From: Gamsiella multidivaricata
Taxonomy: Eukaryota; Mortierellomycota; Mortierellomycetes; Mortierellales; Mortierellaceae
Direction: 5' to 3'
Assembly (NCBI RefSeq): GCF_025024155.1
Contig: NW_026251745.1
Location: forward strand, 186,001 to 250,000
DNA: 64,000 nucleotides
The notes beneath the pieces were generated by a model, which saw only the letters and a program-made list of their open reading frames with translations, made no database searches and was not told where the DNA came from. Numbering within the stretch: the first letter of the stretch is position 1; the number at the start of each line of letters is the position of its first letter. Shown here piece after piece: positions 21,781 through 31,539 of this stretch. Made by a program: the position numbers and the translations under genes.

Positions 21781-23645
21781 ATGGGTTATGTAACACCTTA
21801 CTGTCTGGCCTCGGACGAGCACACCATATACGGAATCCTGACAGGAACTAACTACGCCTTGCCCGTAGCAGAGCAAAAACCCTTGGTTATTCTCATTAAA
21901 ACCAATAAAGACCCTGCTACGCTCACCGACATTGGTTGGTCTGTCGTTTCCACTGCACAGATTGGAGCAGTCTACGACATCTCGAAATTCTACAGTCCGA
22001 CGTGCTATGTCGATAAAAATGTAAATAGGTCTCTCAAGTTGATTGACCATTGAAAAAAAAAAAAAAAAAAAAAAAAGCCCTCTAGTCCTCTAGTCCTCTA
22101 ATCCTGTATTTTATCGCCATCTATGTGGAATTGACTGGAGATAGGGCGTGTTCACGCATATAGATGTCAATATTATCAAGTCGCCTGAGGCGGCGCCGAC
22201 CTTGGGTGGTGTCCAGTTCAGTCCTTCGTTTTCAGTCAACGTCAACGGTACCAGTACAGGGCTTGGTGGATGGAAGAATATCGATATGGGTATTCCCTAC
22301 ATTTGGGACAAAAAATCGCTCGTGGCACTTTTGTTCACAGTCAAGGACTCTATGGGTGCCAATGTCGTGATCCACCTATGGGTTGACTATAACACCGGCA
22401 ATGTGTTTTTTGGTGTCCTGGACAACGCAACGATGCAGCTCGAAGCAGGCCCTTCCTGGGCATTCGTAAGTCTGCGGCGCGTGCCATGTTTTGGGCTTGA
22501 TTGAGATCAAGTCAGTAATTTGAGACTACAGGTTATTTGGGATTGACACCCAGGTAATCGGATCCTTATTTTACTCTTAATAGGGTTACGCCCAGTACTA
22601 CATCCGCTTTGCCGATTACTACAATGGCATTCTGATGTTGTTGGCAGTAAACTCGCTCCCATCGAAGACCATCAGCCTTATCACTATCCCGTTCAACAGC
22701 ACAAATATCGCCCCCGCACTCCCTACAAATCTGACGGGGTACGGGCCTTTTAACAACACAGGCCTTAGTCCTCTGTTGGCTGGGTTCTTTGCCGATAACT
22801 ACTATATCGTACAACGCTATGTAAGACGCGCGATGTTCTGTCGGAAGCACTGTATTCGTCATTCGAAAGATTTCTGTCCTAAGCACCATTTATCGGATTT
22901 CTCATACAGGACTTTGAGGTAGATACTACGGATTCGATCACCATCATCAACGTTGCTAATATCACGGATGCGAAATTCCAGCCTCCGGTCAACATGAGCA
23001 CGTATATCAACACCTTCTTTGACGAAACGAGGGCGTACTTCTGGCAACCCGTCGGAGGACTCAATGGCTCGCCTGCGTTTGCGTACTTTGAGAGGATAGA
23101 CGTCAAAAACAACACCCTCGTCTCCTCTGTGGCCCTCAACGGACCAAATGTCGGACAGTGGATGGATGTCAAGTATACGATCAACGTCACAGACACGCTT
23201 GGAGTGAACCCGAATCCCTCGACCCCAAGCCCTTCCTCCGGGAACTCGACTTCTTTCGTTCCAACGGACTCGTCGGACTCATCCGACACGCCTTCGAAGG
23301 GACTTGTTATCGGATGCGTCGTCGGGGGACTGGCGGCGATTGCTGCTGCAGTGTTTGTGTTCATGTTCTTCATGCGTCGCTTGAAGAAGGATACGAAGTA
23401 CGAGACGGTCCAGACATCTGGATCGGGTGGTGGCGGCGGCAAGACGTCGTTTGAAGAGCAGAGTGGATACACGGAGCCGCAAATGCAATATCAGCAACAG
23501 CAGGTCTATACCCCTTACAACGCTGGGTTGCTGGCGCCTGCATCAGTTATTGTGGGCCAAGAGCAGCAGCAACAGTGGTATGCTCTTTCAGGAACTGCAG
23601 CTCCATCAATGACAACCTATACAGGGATTTACCCCGGGCCCACGC

Positions 23646-23676
<31 letters not shown>

Positions 23677-23699
23677 GCAACAGCAACAGCAACAATACC

Positions 23700-23760
<61 letters not shown>

Positions 23761-24055
23761 GCAGCAGCAGCAGCAACCGTATGCAGGATACCTTCCCACT
23801 GTGGTTGCAACGGCGCCATCAGGCGGCTATGAAATCCAGCTGCAGCATGAAATCCGGTTCTCGTCACATCCACGACCGAACATCATCTCTTCATTCTCGG
23901 ACGAGGTGGGCATGGCTGGCTCAGCTTCGCCGTCGACACAGAGCTTTGGGTCACCCAATGGTACGACCCAGGCGTTGGGGTCTCGTACAAGATCGTCTTC
24001 GCTCTCGGTTACGGAAGTACCGCCAGTCCCGAGGAGCACTCGGCCTTCGCAGTGA
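21781..24055 (+). CDS. single-pass membrane protein with poly-Gln cytoplasmic tail
   Basis: Exons 21781-22020, 22145-22465, 22584-22820 and 22910-24055 (all phase 0), giving at least 647 residues. The ectodomain of ~480 residues has many N-glycosylation sequons (NGTS, NNTG, NATM, NMST) and a repeated beta-rich pattern. A transmembrane segment follows (GLVIGCVVGGLAAIAAAVFV) with the positive stop MRRLKK. The cytoplasmic tail carries two near-continuous poly-Gln runs coded mainly by CAA (23647-23775), split by one Tyr. No signal peptide is seen at the ATG at 21781. The true start may lie in an upstream exon, so the 5' end is provisional. The ectodomain looks like a family common in Mortierella-type fungi, but I know no function. 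Confidence 0.75.
23647..23775 (+). repeat. long CAA/CAG (poly-Gln) microsatellite
   Basis: About 43 codons, nearly all CAA with CAG blocks near 23677-23690 and at the end, interrupted once by TAC. It is coding, in the tail of the membrane protein. Near-pure CAA stretches imply recent slippage. Confidence 0.9.
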
Positions 24056-24336
24056 AAAAAGTTGACGAGGACGAGTGCGTTTTTGGTTTAATCGCCTACG
24101 TGTGCCTCGCTTGGCCTTTATCCCTCTCTTTATCCCTCGTAACATAATTGATGAATGAGAGGTTGTGGTTTTTTTTTTTCTTATTTTATTTTTTATTCGT
24201 AATGTGTTTCTTAGATAATTTTTATAATAAATCTTCTGTGAACCGAATGTAATACTCTCAGGAATCGGTTTCAACGAAGCATGAATGCTGGTCGGATGCG
24301 CAGGCGAGGTGGCCTATTTGAGTTGGTCAGGGGCAA

Positions 24337-24370
<34 letters not shown>

Positions 24371-25033
24371 GAATGAAATCCCTGTAATATGCTTCCAGCA
24401 TGTGGGAATAGAAGAGTGTCGAAAAATGCATCAATTGATGAAGAAATGTTTCCCGCTTCTTCGAGCTACTATTCTCCTGATCTTTGACCATTCCGCATGA
24501 GCATTCATAATTTGGTCCGCATCGTTCGCTTCGTTTCGTTTTTCTTCTTTTTTTTTTTTATTTTTTTATTAGAGTCCGCGACACAAAACAAAGGACCAGC
24601 GATGGTACAGTTGAAAATGGTTTTTAGGCCGCGTTTTCATAAGAGAATGCGGCCTAAAACTATCCGAGTCTCGAAAATGCTCGCTGCCTTAGGGTCCACA
24701 TATTTGAGGAATGCGAAGAGGCGGATTATGCCGTGGAAGCTCACCATGCCAGGGACGCAGTGCATATCGAACAGAACTGGCGGCTAATCCCCAGAGCGCT
24801 AAGCCGGGCAGCATTGTTCGCGTAGCTTCATGCGGTTGCTTCAAAGCAAAAATGGTGGCAATACACATGATACACGACATTTGTGTTGAACCTCTCGTCT
24901 TCGCTCTCTGACACATCCCTTCTTTCTTTCTTTCTTCCTCACCATCACCTCTACTGCTCCTTTCTCTGTCGCTATTCTGGCTTTACTCCTCTGTTCACCA
25001 CTTCGCTGGTCTCTTGCCATCACCTCTTCTCCC
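24056..25033. other. intergenic
   Basis: Contains the 3' flank of the membrane-protein gene (AATAAA-like ATAATAAATC near 24225), a T28 run around 24342-24369, a T10 run near 24548, and a pyrimidine-rich stretch from 24900. No gene is supported. Confidence 0.5.
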
Positions 25034-27158
25034 GTGTCACTTCCTTGCTGTTCTCTTATCCCTTTCGCTTCTTCTCTTCTTTCTAACCCTTCTGGACCGC
25101 ATTCTCACACTCAAAATCACCACAAGCTCCAAGCCTTCCTCGTGCAACATCCGGATCCGTCAACGGTCGACCACTTTGACTTCTTCGACAGCGTCCCCGA
25201 ATTGTCAGAAGCAGATGCGTGCAATATTTGGTTGAGCTGCTTAACAGCTTTGGCCAAGGATTCAGATGCACCAACAGGGGAATCGCTGACGTTGCTGAAG
25301 GAGAAGTACACCACCGATAGGGAAAATGGAACCATGAAGCAGTATCGGGGTACACACAGACTCAAGCAAGAGGTAGGAAAGTCAGAGAAAGAGGCCAAGG
25401 CCCAGACTGCTATCATGGTGAACCGCATCACAGCAAGGGTCATGCAGTCGGTGGAGAAGGAGGCCAATGACCACCTCGATGAGATCGATCACTCCATCTT
25501 CCAAGTATGTTATATTACTCTGACTTATCAACGCCAAAATTGATCATGCGATAGTGTCGATAGTAGACTAACTGGTGTACACTTCCATTCGACAGCAAGT
25601 TACAAGATATCATCGAATCGCTCCCTCGATGACAGCGATGAAGGCAATCGAAACATGATTCGACAGCGGCTTCCTGGCTCTTCTACATCAGTTCTTCTCC
25701 ACCAGGCGCACATCGCGCAGGCCATAGCACAGCATTCTGGGCCAATAACAAAGGACATCGTCAAACCCGAGATGTCAGCCTTGAGCCATTCCGCAGCACT
25801 CAATCAACGTACCGAGTAACCCTGCATCGTCACCGCCTTTCAGACCTTCCGTCAAGAACAACTCTCAAGCGACTTGCAGATCTCCTGTCGTGGACCTATG
25901 CTTATTCAGAGTCAGGATGACCTTTTCTAAGCAAGGCAGATACGGACAAATAGTGGCAAGTATTCAGGAAGGAGATGTCAGGATAAGCGTAGGATTATAT
26001 TCAAGCCACTACAACAAGTGAGCATGCAGAGGAGAATCCACGGCATGAAGTCGAGTGAGCTGACGAGGGTGAGGAAACAGAGGGCGGGGATGAGGAAACA
26101 GAGGGCGGGGATGAGGAAACAGAGGACGAGGCGGATAGCGAGGACTCCCAGGAAATTGGCGAGGGAAACGTGAAGAAGATTGCAATGCTCGATAACATTG
26201 ATGTAGGGACGGGATTCCTCACCTACCAGAAGGCAGTTCGTGCGCATGCCCGCAACAACTTTCAGCAGTGCGAAGGAATCACTACATCTAATCAGATTAA
26301 ACTTTGAAAACTCTAATCATAAACCTTGGGCTCTCAACAATATCCGATTCGTCGCCACTACAATTCCGTTCCTTCGGTCACAACGTCCTCCAGGACCTCA
26401 AGTATTGGCAGCATGTCGATGTCAAGGAGTCTTTGCAAGAGACTGCCCAAAGAAAATAGCGAGGGCAAAAAGTCATACTCCGAGTCTGCCGGCATAGCCG
26501 CCTACATCCAGCCTATTTGTGAGGTTTCCCTGCAGGACCCCAGCAACGGGATTTACTTCAATTAGTAAGTATGTGTATGAATGTGTTTGAAGTCGTGAAG
26601 GAAGCTGGACATGCAGTGGACGTGAATGTCGATAGTGATCGGTACTAATTCTGTCCTGAATAGCGTTGACTCCCCCACCATTGTACAGAACAAGAAGGAC
26701 GACAAGCCGGACCTGGCAATGGAGCTGAGAGATGTCCAGCATAAGGCGATCTGTACAATGGCTATCGGCGAGGTCACTTCGCAAGGGCTGAAGACCAGGA
26801 AGTCCAAGGACACCCACGACCTCGAGCGTGTCGCCACCTTTCTGAAGGAAGCGCTAGAGTATGCGGACAAGAAGTTCGGAGTTGAGGACGCGGCATTGGT
26901 GGGCTTACAGGTGGTTGCCAACAAGATGGACGTATATGTCATGGCGAGGGTTGGAGACATCTATGTCTTGGCACACCAGGGGGCTGTAACGATCCCGAAT
27001 AGTCTCCGCTCGCTCAGCAACATTGGCAATGACTTCCTATATGGAAGGCACTGGAGAAGTCCCTCAAGCAGGGCATCGAGCTTATTCTCAAGGTCGCCAG
27101 AGAAGGTTGTATGCACAACTGAATTGTGCTTGTATTTGTATCCGTATTTGTATTCATA
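25034..27158 (+). pseudogene. degenerate gene of unknown family
   Basis: Coding-like islands in order on one strand: 25100-25505 (helical, with HFDFFDSVPELSEADACNIW and MVNRITARVMQSVEKEA), 25590-25820 (broken frame), 26050-26290 (acidic repeat, then KKIAMLDNIDVGTGFLTY), 26470-26565 and 26665-27060 (LAMELRDVQHKAICTMAIGE, then VATFLKEALEYADKKFG). Likely splice sites flank some islands (donors at 25504 and 26566, acceptor near 26664). Stops and frame changes occur at about 26305-26325 and near 27045. Sequence related to the C-terminal helix (KQGIELILKVAREG) runs in another frame to about 27105. I do not recognise the family. The 3' end abuts the transposon insertion at 27159. Confidence 0.5.
26071..26133 (+). 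repeat. 21-bp tandem repeat, three copies
   Basis: Unit GAGGAAACAGAGGGCGGGGA plus T, repeated with the last copy diverged. It encodes an acidic EETEGGD repeat inside the degenerate gene. Confidence 0.8.
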
Positions 27159-27797
27159 TATTGTACCTTTCAAATAAAATTGTGATTTCACGCTATTCGA
27201 GCTCTCAGCTCTTCCTTTCTGCTGGGCATGACCTTGGGGCCGATGTATCAAGAGATGGTAGTTACTTGCCGACCCAATTGGTGATACTAGATGTGGGAGA
27301 TGCCTAAGAGAACTGACACGCCTTTAGTATCCATGCCCATGATGCAGAAGAGGACTATGGCACGCCATCGGAGATCCTCAGAATAGACCATCCTGGATTG
27401 TTGTTCGAGGACCTCGATTATGGACCCCCCTGGAATAGAGGAATGAGGATAATGGTATTCCTTATGTTTTTGGGGTTATTTTTTTTGCAAAAAGCTAAGG
27501 AATAGTGCTACCATTGGTTTAGCGGCAATGTTATCTTAGTTAGATTATTGTGCCTTTCAAATAAAATTGTAAAATTTCTGAGCTAATCTAAGGATATCAA
27601 CAAACGAGAGCCTCGAATAGCGACATGACTCATCTCTAGTAGAGATCCTCAACTAAGATAACACCCCCGTTAAGCCCATGGTTTCACTATTCCTTACCTT
27701 TTTGCAAAAAAAAAATACCAAAAACATAAGGAATACCCCTATCCTCACTCCTCTATTCCAGGTGGGGTCCATAATCGAGGTCCTCGAACAATCTAGG

Positions 27798-28856
27798 ATG
27801 GTCTATTCTAAAGATATTCGATGGCGTGCCATAGTCCTTTTCTGCATCATGGGCATGGATATCAAAGATGTTTCAACTCTCTTGGGCATCTCCACATCTA
27901 GTATCACCAATTGGGTCGGTAAGTAACTACCATATATCGATACACCGACTTCAAGATCATGCCCAGCCAGCCTAATCTTTATCCTTCAGTATCGTTCAAT
28001 AAAACAGGGCATGTGCGTGCTTTACGTGAGCGAAGTGCCAAGTCTAGGTGGCCAGACGAGGTTATTGACTTTATTCGCAAGTACACTGTTGAACACCCGT
28101 GCTTCTTTCTAGAGGAATTGCAGGAAGTTATTCAGGCAGCTTTCCCTGAGTTGACTAACACTTCCGTGCCCACTATTTGCCGTGCCCTACGACACGACCT
28201 CAACCTGACAAGGAAGAAGTTGCAGAAAAGGGCTCGTGAAGCCATTCCTCGCGAGATCGATGACTTCAAGTACCGCCTGGCGCCTTTTTACTTCTATCCA
28301 GAGCAATTGGTTTTTTATCGACGAGACGAGCAAGGATGGAAGGACAGCACTTCGCAAGTACGCATGGTCCGCTCCAAACACTCCAGCCACTGTCACCCTT
28401 CCATTTTCTCGTGGAAAACGTGTATCTGCTCTAGCTGCTTTCAGTTCCAAGGGATTTATTGCGTGGTCTTTTACTACGGGTGCTTTCACTCGTTTTTCTT
28501 TCCACAAAGCATTCGTGGAAAACATTCTTCCGCATATCAATTGCTTCCCTATGCCGAATTCCCTTGTTATCATAGACAATGCTCGAATTCATATGTACAA
28601 AGAGTTCGCCGACGCTATAGAAAGTCGTGGGGCCATGCTGCTTTTCCTTCCTCCTTATTCACCTCAACTGAACCCCATTGAAGTTGGTTTCTCTTTGATC
28701 AAGCGATGGGTGGAAAAGCACGCCAATCTAGCTTTCAATCTCACTCCTGAGTTGGTCTTGGAGCTTGCCTTCAAGTATTGCACAAGCAAGGATTCGATAG
28801 CCATCAACCTGTTCTCACACTGTGGTTACGAGGGTAATAAACTTCTCGGCTTTTAA
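27798..28856 (+). pseudogene. Tc1/mariner-like transposase with single-base frameshift
   Basis: DDE/D-type transposase. Exon 1, 27798-27918, encodes a helix-turn-helix (MVYSKDIRWRAIVLFCIMGM, then STLLGISTSSITNWV). Exon 2 from 27990 (GT-AG intron 27919-27989) continues with NKTGHVRALRERS and the rest of the DNA-binding region. The catalytic part has Asp in FFIDETSKDG, Asp in LVIIDNARIHMY and an acidic third residue in YSPQLNPIEVGFSLIK. The frame changes at the T6 run 28311-28316: upstream the frame reads YFYPEQLVF, downstream FIDETSK, and one T too many separates them. Otherwise it is open to the TAA at 28854-28856. The defect is either a real lesion or a base-calling error in a homopolymer; reads would tell. 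The start at 27798 was preferred because the HTH begins there. Confidence 0.88.
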
Positions 28857-29800
28857 TCTTCTGCATGGTCTATATCATCCATGTCATCCTCCGGGAGAGC
28901 TATCTGATCTTGTGCGAAGTTGGCGAGACCGTTCAAGTCGAAGTTTGGTAAATTCAGGGCTGCTCTCAAGCTACGCAACTCGATTTCATAGCAGACAACC
29001 GTTCCATTCACCTTCAATTTGATAGTCCTGAACTCTTCCTGCTGTTCATCTTCCGCTGCCTGTCTTTTGAGGTTATGGCTATGAACTTGTTCGTCAAGGT
29101 GCTGTGTTTGACGGAAAGTGTTTGTCTCTGGTAGTGTGAGGACTTCTCTTTCTGCAGGTAAGCTTGGCTGACGAGCAAGATGACGAGCGTAATGAGCAAC
29201 GGTGATAGGGCCAAGTTCTGGAAGTGTCCGTCGTTCCACTGCTGAAGCAATGATGGTGTGTGCTGCCTCGATACGTGATCTAGATGCTCGTTGGATGTTA
29301 TTGCGATTGCCGGTGGTTGCACGTTTCGCTGGTACTGACAAATAGACATAGACGTTGATAAAGATATCAGCTGGATTCTCCAAGCGCCTTGCTTCTGAAC
29401 GCCATGCCTTTGCAATAAACTCATTGAAGTTGTCCTCGTTCAGTTCCTGGTAATTTTGTTGGGTAGTCGTGTGTGTTGGCTGTATGTAGGGGTGTCCTCC
29501 AGATGGCCACTCTAAGCCATTGACTCCTGCAAGTGCAGTTTTAATGCGGGCGGTCAATACGCCATATGAGTCCTCCGTCTTCCTGTGGCGAAAGGTGGGT
29601 AGGGGAAGGTCCTTGGATACACGGCAGCGGACTCGTGGCTGACCTTTGCGAAAGTGCACCTTGATACTAATAACATCTGGCAACGGTATACTAGTATGGG
29701 CGCGGGCTGGCTTAGAATTCTCCTCTTCAGCTTCCTGTGGATGAGGGGAAGGTGAAAGGATGGCCGAGTGGGAAGAAGGTGAGGAGGGTGAGGCAGACAT
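28853..29800 (-). CDS. second ORF of Tc1/mariner-like element, unknown function
   Basis: Intact 315-residue ORF inside the element, convergent with the transposase. The N-terminal 40 residues are Ser/Pro-rich. A middle block follows with SIKVHFRKGQPRVRCRVSKD, a region around NFNEFIAKAWRSEARRLENP, and FINVYVYLSVPAKR. The C terminus is helical and Gln/Glu-rich and ends acidic (EDDMDDIDHAED). I see no zinc ligands, HTH or catalytic motif that I can name. A mobile-element accessory role is inferred from its position between the inverted repeats and from its being deleted in the small derivative. An intact second ORF beside a broken transposase is the same state as in the Harbinger copy at 10-13 kb. 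Confidence 0.75.
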   Translation of the reverse strand: MSASPSSPSSHSAILSPSPHPQEAEEENSKPARAHTSIPLPDVISIKVHFRKGQPRVRCRVSKDLPLPTFRHRKTEDSYGVLTARIKTALAGVNGLEWPSGGHPYIQPTHTTTQQNYQELNEDNFNEFIAKAWRSEARRLENPADIFINVYVYLSVPAKRATTGNRNNIQRASRSRIEAAHTIIASAVERRTLPELGPITVAHYARHLARQPSLPAEREVLTLPETNTFRQTQHLDEQVHSHNLKRQAAEDEQQEEFRTIKLKVNGTVVCYEIELRSLRAALNLPNFDLNGLANFAQDQIALPEDDMDDIDHAED

Positions 29801-29969
29801 GAAGTGGTGAAGGGATAAAAGTCCTGAGACTGAACGAAAACCAAAACAAAGAATAAAGGAGCTGAGAACTCGAATAGCGTGAAATCAAATCTTGTTTAGA
29901 GAGCACCTCGAATACCTACAATTTTATTTGAAAGGCACAATAGCTCAATTTTATTTGAAAGGCACAATA

Positions 29970-30771
29970 CATATCTATTTTTTCTGTACACCAGAAAAAT
30001 GAGTTTATGGCGTCTTGCTGCCTTCACTTGACTGCGTTTACATCCCGATAAAGCATGGGATCCGGAAATGGGCTGGTAGGATCAGTTGACGCTTTAAACT
30101 CGTACCAGCAATACTTCAGCAAGTAATAAAGAGTGCACATTGTAAAGTTTTTTCGCTATACTTGTTCAATGAGGCCAAGGCTGTACCGCGAACTGTGCTG
30201 TGTGCGTGAACTCGAGACTATAAACAATCGGTTTGAGCGCGCGTGAAGAGACCCCCTGACCCGTAACCTGGCCTCGGTCTTGCATTTGCACATCTTCTTC
30301 GGGCCCATAATTTAGTCCGGAGCATCGCCTGCAGTGAGAATGCTTTCACTCGTCCTTCTCAGCGTCACCTTCGGTCTCCCCATACGCATCTTTTCTGCAT
30401 GATCTCCTGCTGCCACTGCTGAAGCTGCCTACATGATGTGCAGCAGGTATGATTCGCCCTTGTACCGAAGATCATGAAATGGCTGACTGTAGTTGATGCG
30501 TCATGTTGGAGTCCTATTTCAACTTCAGTTTGAACCGGTGTCAACAACCATCTACTCCTCCATGGCCAGATGAATGGCCAGTTCGATCCAGTAGCGCTTT
30601 ATGATGCCTCAAGATCTCTGTTTGTATAGGTTTTATTGAGCACATGGAAATGGACTACCAAGGATGTCGAAACGCACACCTGTGATCCGACTTGGAGTTC
30701 CGCGCTCAATGTCATTGCCGCAGTGGCAATTTTCGCAGATGTAGCATATCATTGATAGTAAATGTTCGATC
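29970..30771. other. intergenic
   Basis: Sequence after the transposon insertion up to the 3' end of the Bet5 gene. No gene, RNA or repeat is supported. Confidence 0.5.
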
Positions 30772-31539
30772 TCAAAGAGTATCGAACATGGTTAACGACC
30801 TTACGAACCGATCGACCCCACTCCTAAACCCTTCTGCGCCCATGGTCTCCGGGTTTACATTGCCGCCCGTCAGAGTCGCGCTCGCCAATGGATTCTTCAC
30901 GACGAGCTCGACGTATAATTGGGTATAAATCTGGTGCAGGGCCTGTTGCAAGGATTCGACACCCGGATCCGAGTTCAGGACAAATTTGAGGCCAGTCATG
31001 GTTTCAAAGTAGTGTAGCTTGTAATGTGAAGTCTTGTAAGCGATGAATCCGTCTTGGCTACTAAAAAAGCAAAAAGATTTTTGTTCCGAGAGTGTCGAGA
31101 TTAATAGATGTCCGCGGTTCTAAAAAGAAAAAAGAAATGTCTGTAGGGTCCCCGTCAATTTGGATCTCGCCCCTTCCAGCATTGTGTGATCATCCCCATA
31201 GTACTCTCCTCTGTGTTCGTGCCTCAGGTCCAGTCAAAATAAATATGTGCGTGCGTACCTCTTTCCGAGTTTCTTGACCAGGTTCCTGAGTGAGTAGACG
31301 ACACCATAGACGAGTTTTCCTTCTTCCTCAAGAGACATATTCATGCCCTGTCGTGGATCCGTCATAGTCGTCGTCGTCGCCGTCGATCCACCGCCGCCAC
31401 CACCGATGCCTCCACTATGATGGGAAGCGAGCGGATCACCGTGCTGGTCAAAGGCATTCTTGCCGGTGTGGCCACGGTGCCAATCGTGGTAGTAGATGCA
31501 CTGACAGTGCCTGTCAAAGATGTACATATTGTAGATCAT
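30772..31539 (-). CDS. BET5: TRAPP complex subunit Bet5 (TRAPPC1)
   Basis: Small longin-fold core subunit of TRAPP, the guanine exchange complex for Ypt1/Rab1 in ER-Golgi traffic. Exons 31539-31259 and 31057-30772 (phase 2 join), 188 residues. Signature stretches are MIYNMYIFDRHCQCIYYHDW at the N terminus, GKLVYGVVYSLRNLVKKLG, DGFIAYKTSHYKLHYFET across the second exon start, and IYTQLYVELVVKNPLA near the end. It is longer than the 145-160 residues usual because of a Gly/Ser/Thr-rich insert after residue 40, in a loop. Start and stop are unambiguous. Confidence 0.95.

Larger units (their letters stand above)
27548..29940. mobile_element. full-length Tc1/mariner-like element with two convergent ORFs
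   Basis: 2393 bp, bounded by inverted repeats: left end starts TTGTGCCTTTCAAATAAAAT, right end finishes ATTTTATTTGAAAGGCACAA. It is flanked by TA at 27546-27547 and 29941-29942, the target duplication expected of the IS630/Tc1/mariner superfamily. It contains a transposase on the plus strand and a 315-codon ORF on the minus strand that meet tail to tail with stop codons overlapping by two bases. Tc1/mariner elements normally carry only the transposase gene. Confidence 0.9.
27161..29967. mobile_element. MITE-like Tc1/mariner derivative split by a full-length relative
   Basis: The outer element is about 412 bp: 27161-27547 plus 29943-29967. It begins TTGTACCTTTCAAATAAAAT and ends with the complementary ATTTTATTTGAAAGGCACAA, flanked by TA at 27159-27160 and 29968-29969. 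Its interior matches the inner element in opposite orientation: 27180-27222 pairs with 29844-29893, and 27225-27540 pairs with 27640-27965. It is therefore an internally deleted copy lacking most of the transposase and second ORF. The inner element sits at a duplicated TA inside it. Confidence 0.85.

Noticed and set aside
23647..23775. Poly-Gln tract as evidence of a disease-type expansion linked to the C9orf72-like gene
   Set aside because: The repeat is in a separate membrane-protein gene 3 kb downstream; no GGGGCC-type repeat is present in the C9orf72-like gene.
23547..23873. Minus-strand poly-Val/poly-Ala ORF and plus-strand poly-Thr ORF
   Set aside because: Other-frame shadows of the CAA repeat coding for poly-Gln.
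24497..24787. 96-codon ORF starting in a poly-T stretch
   Set aside because: The start lies in a T tract and the rest lacks any conserved pattern.
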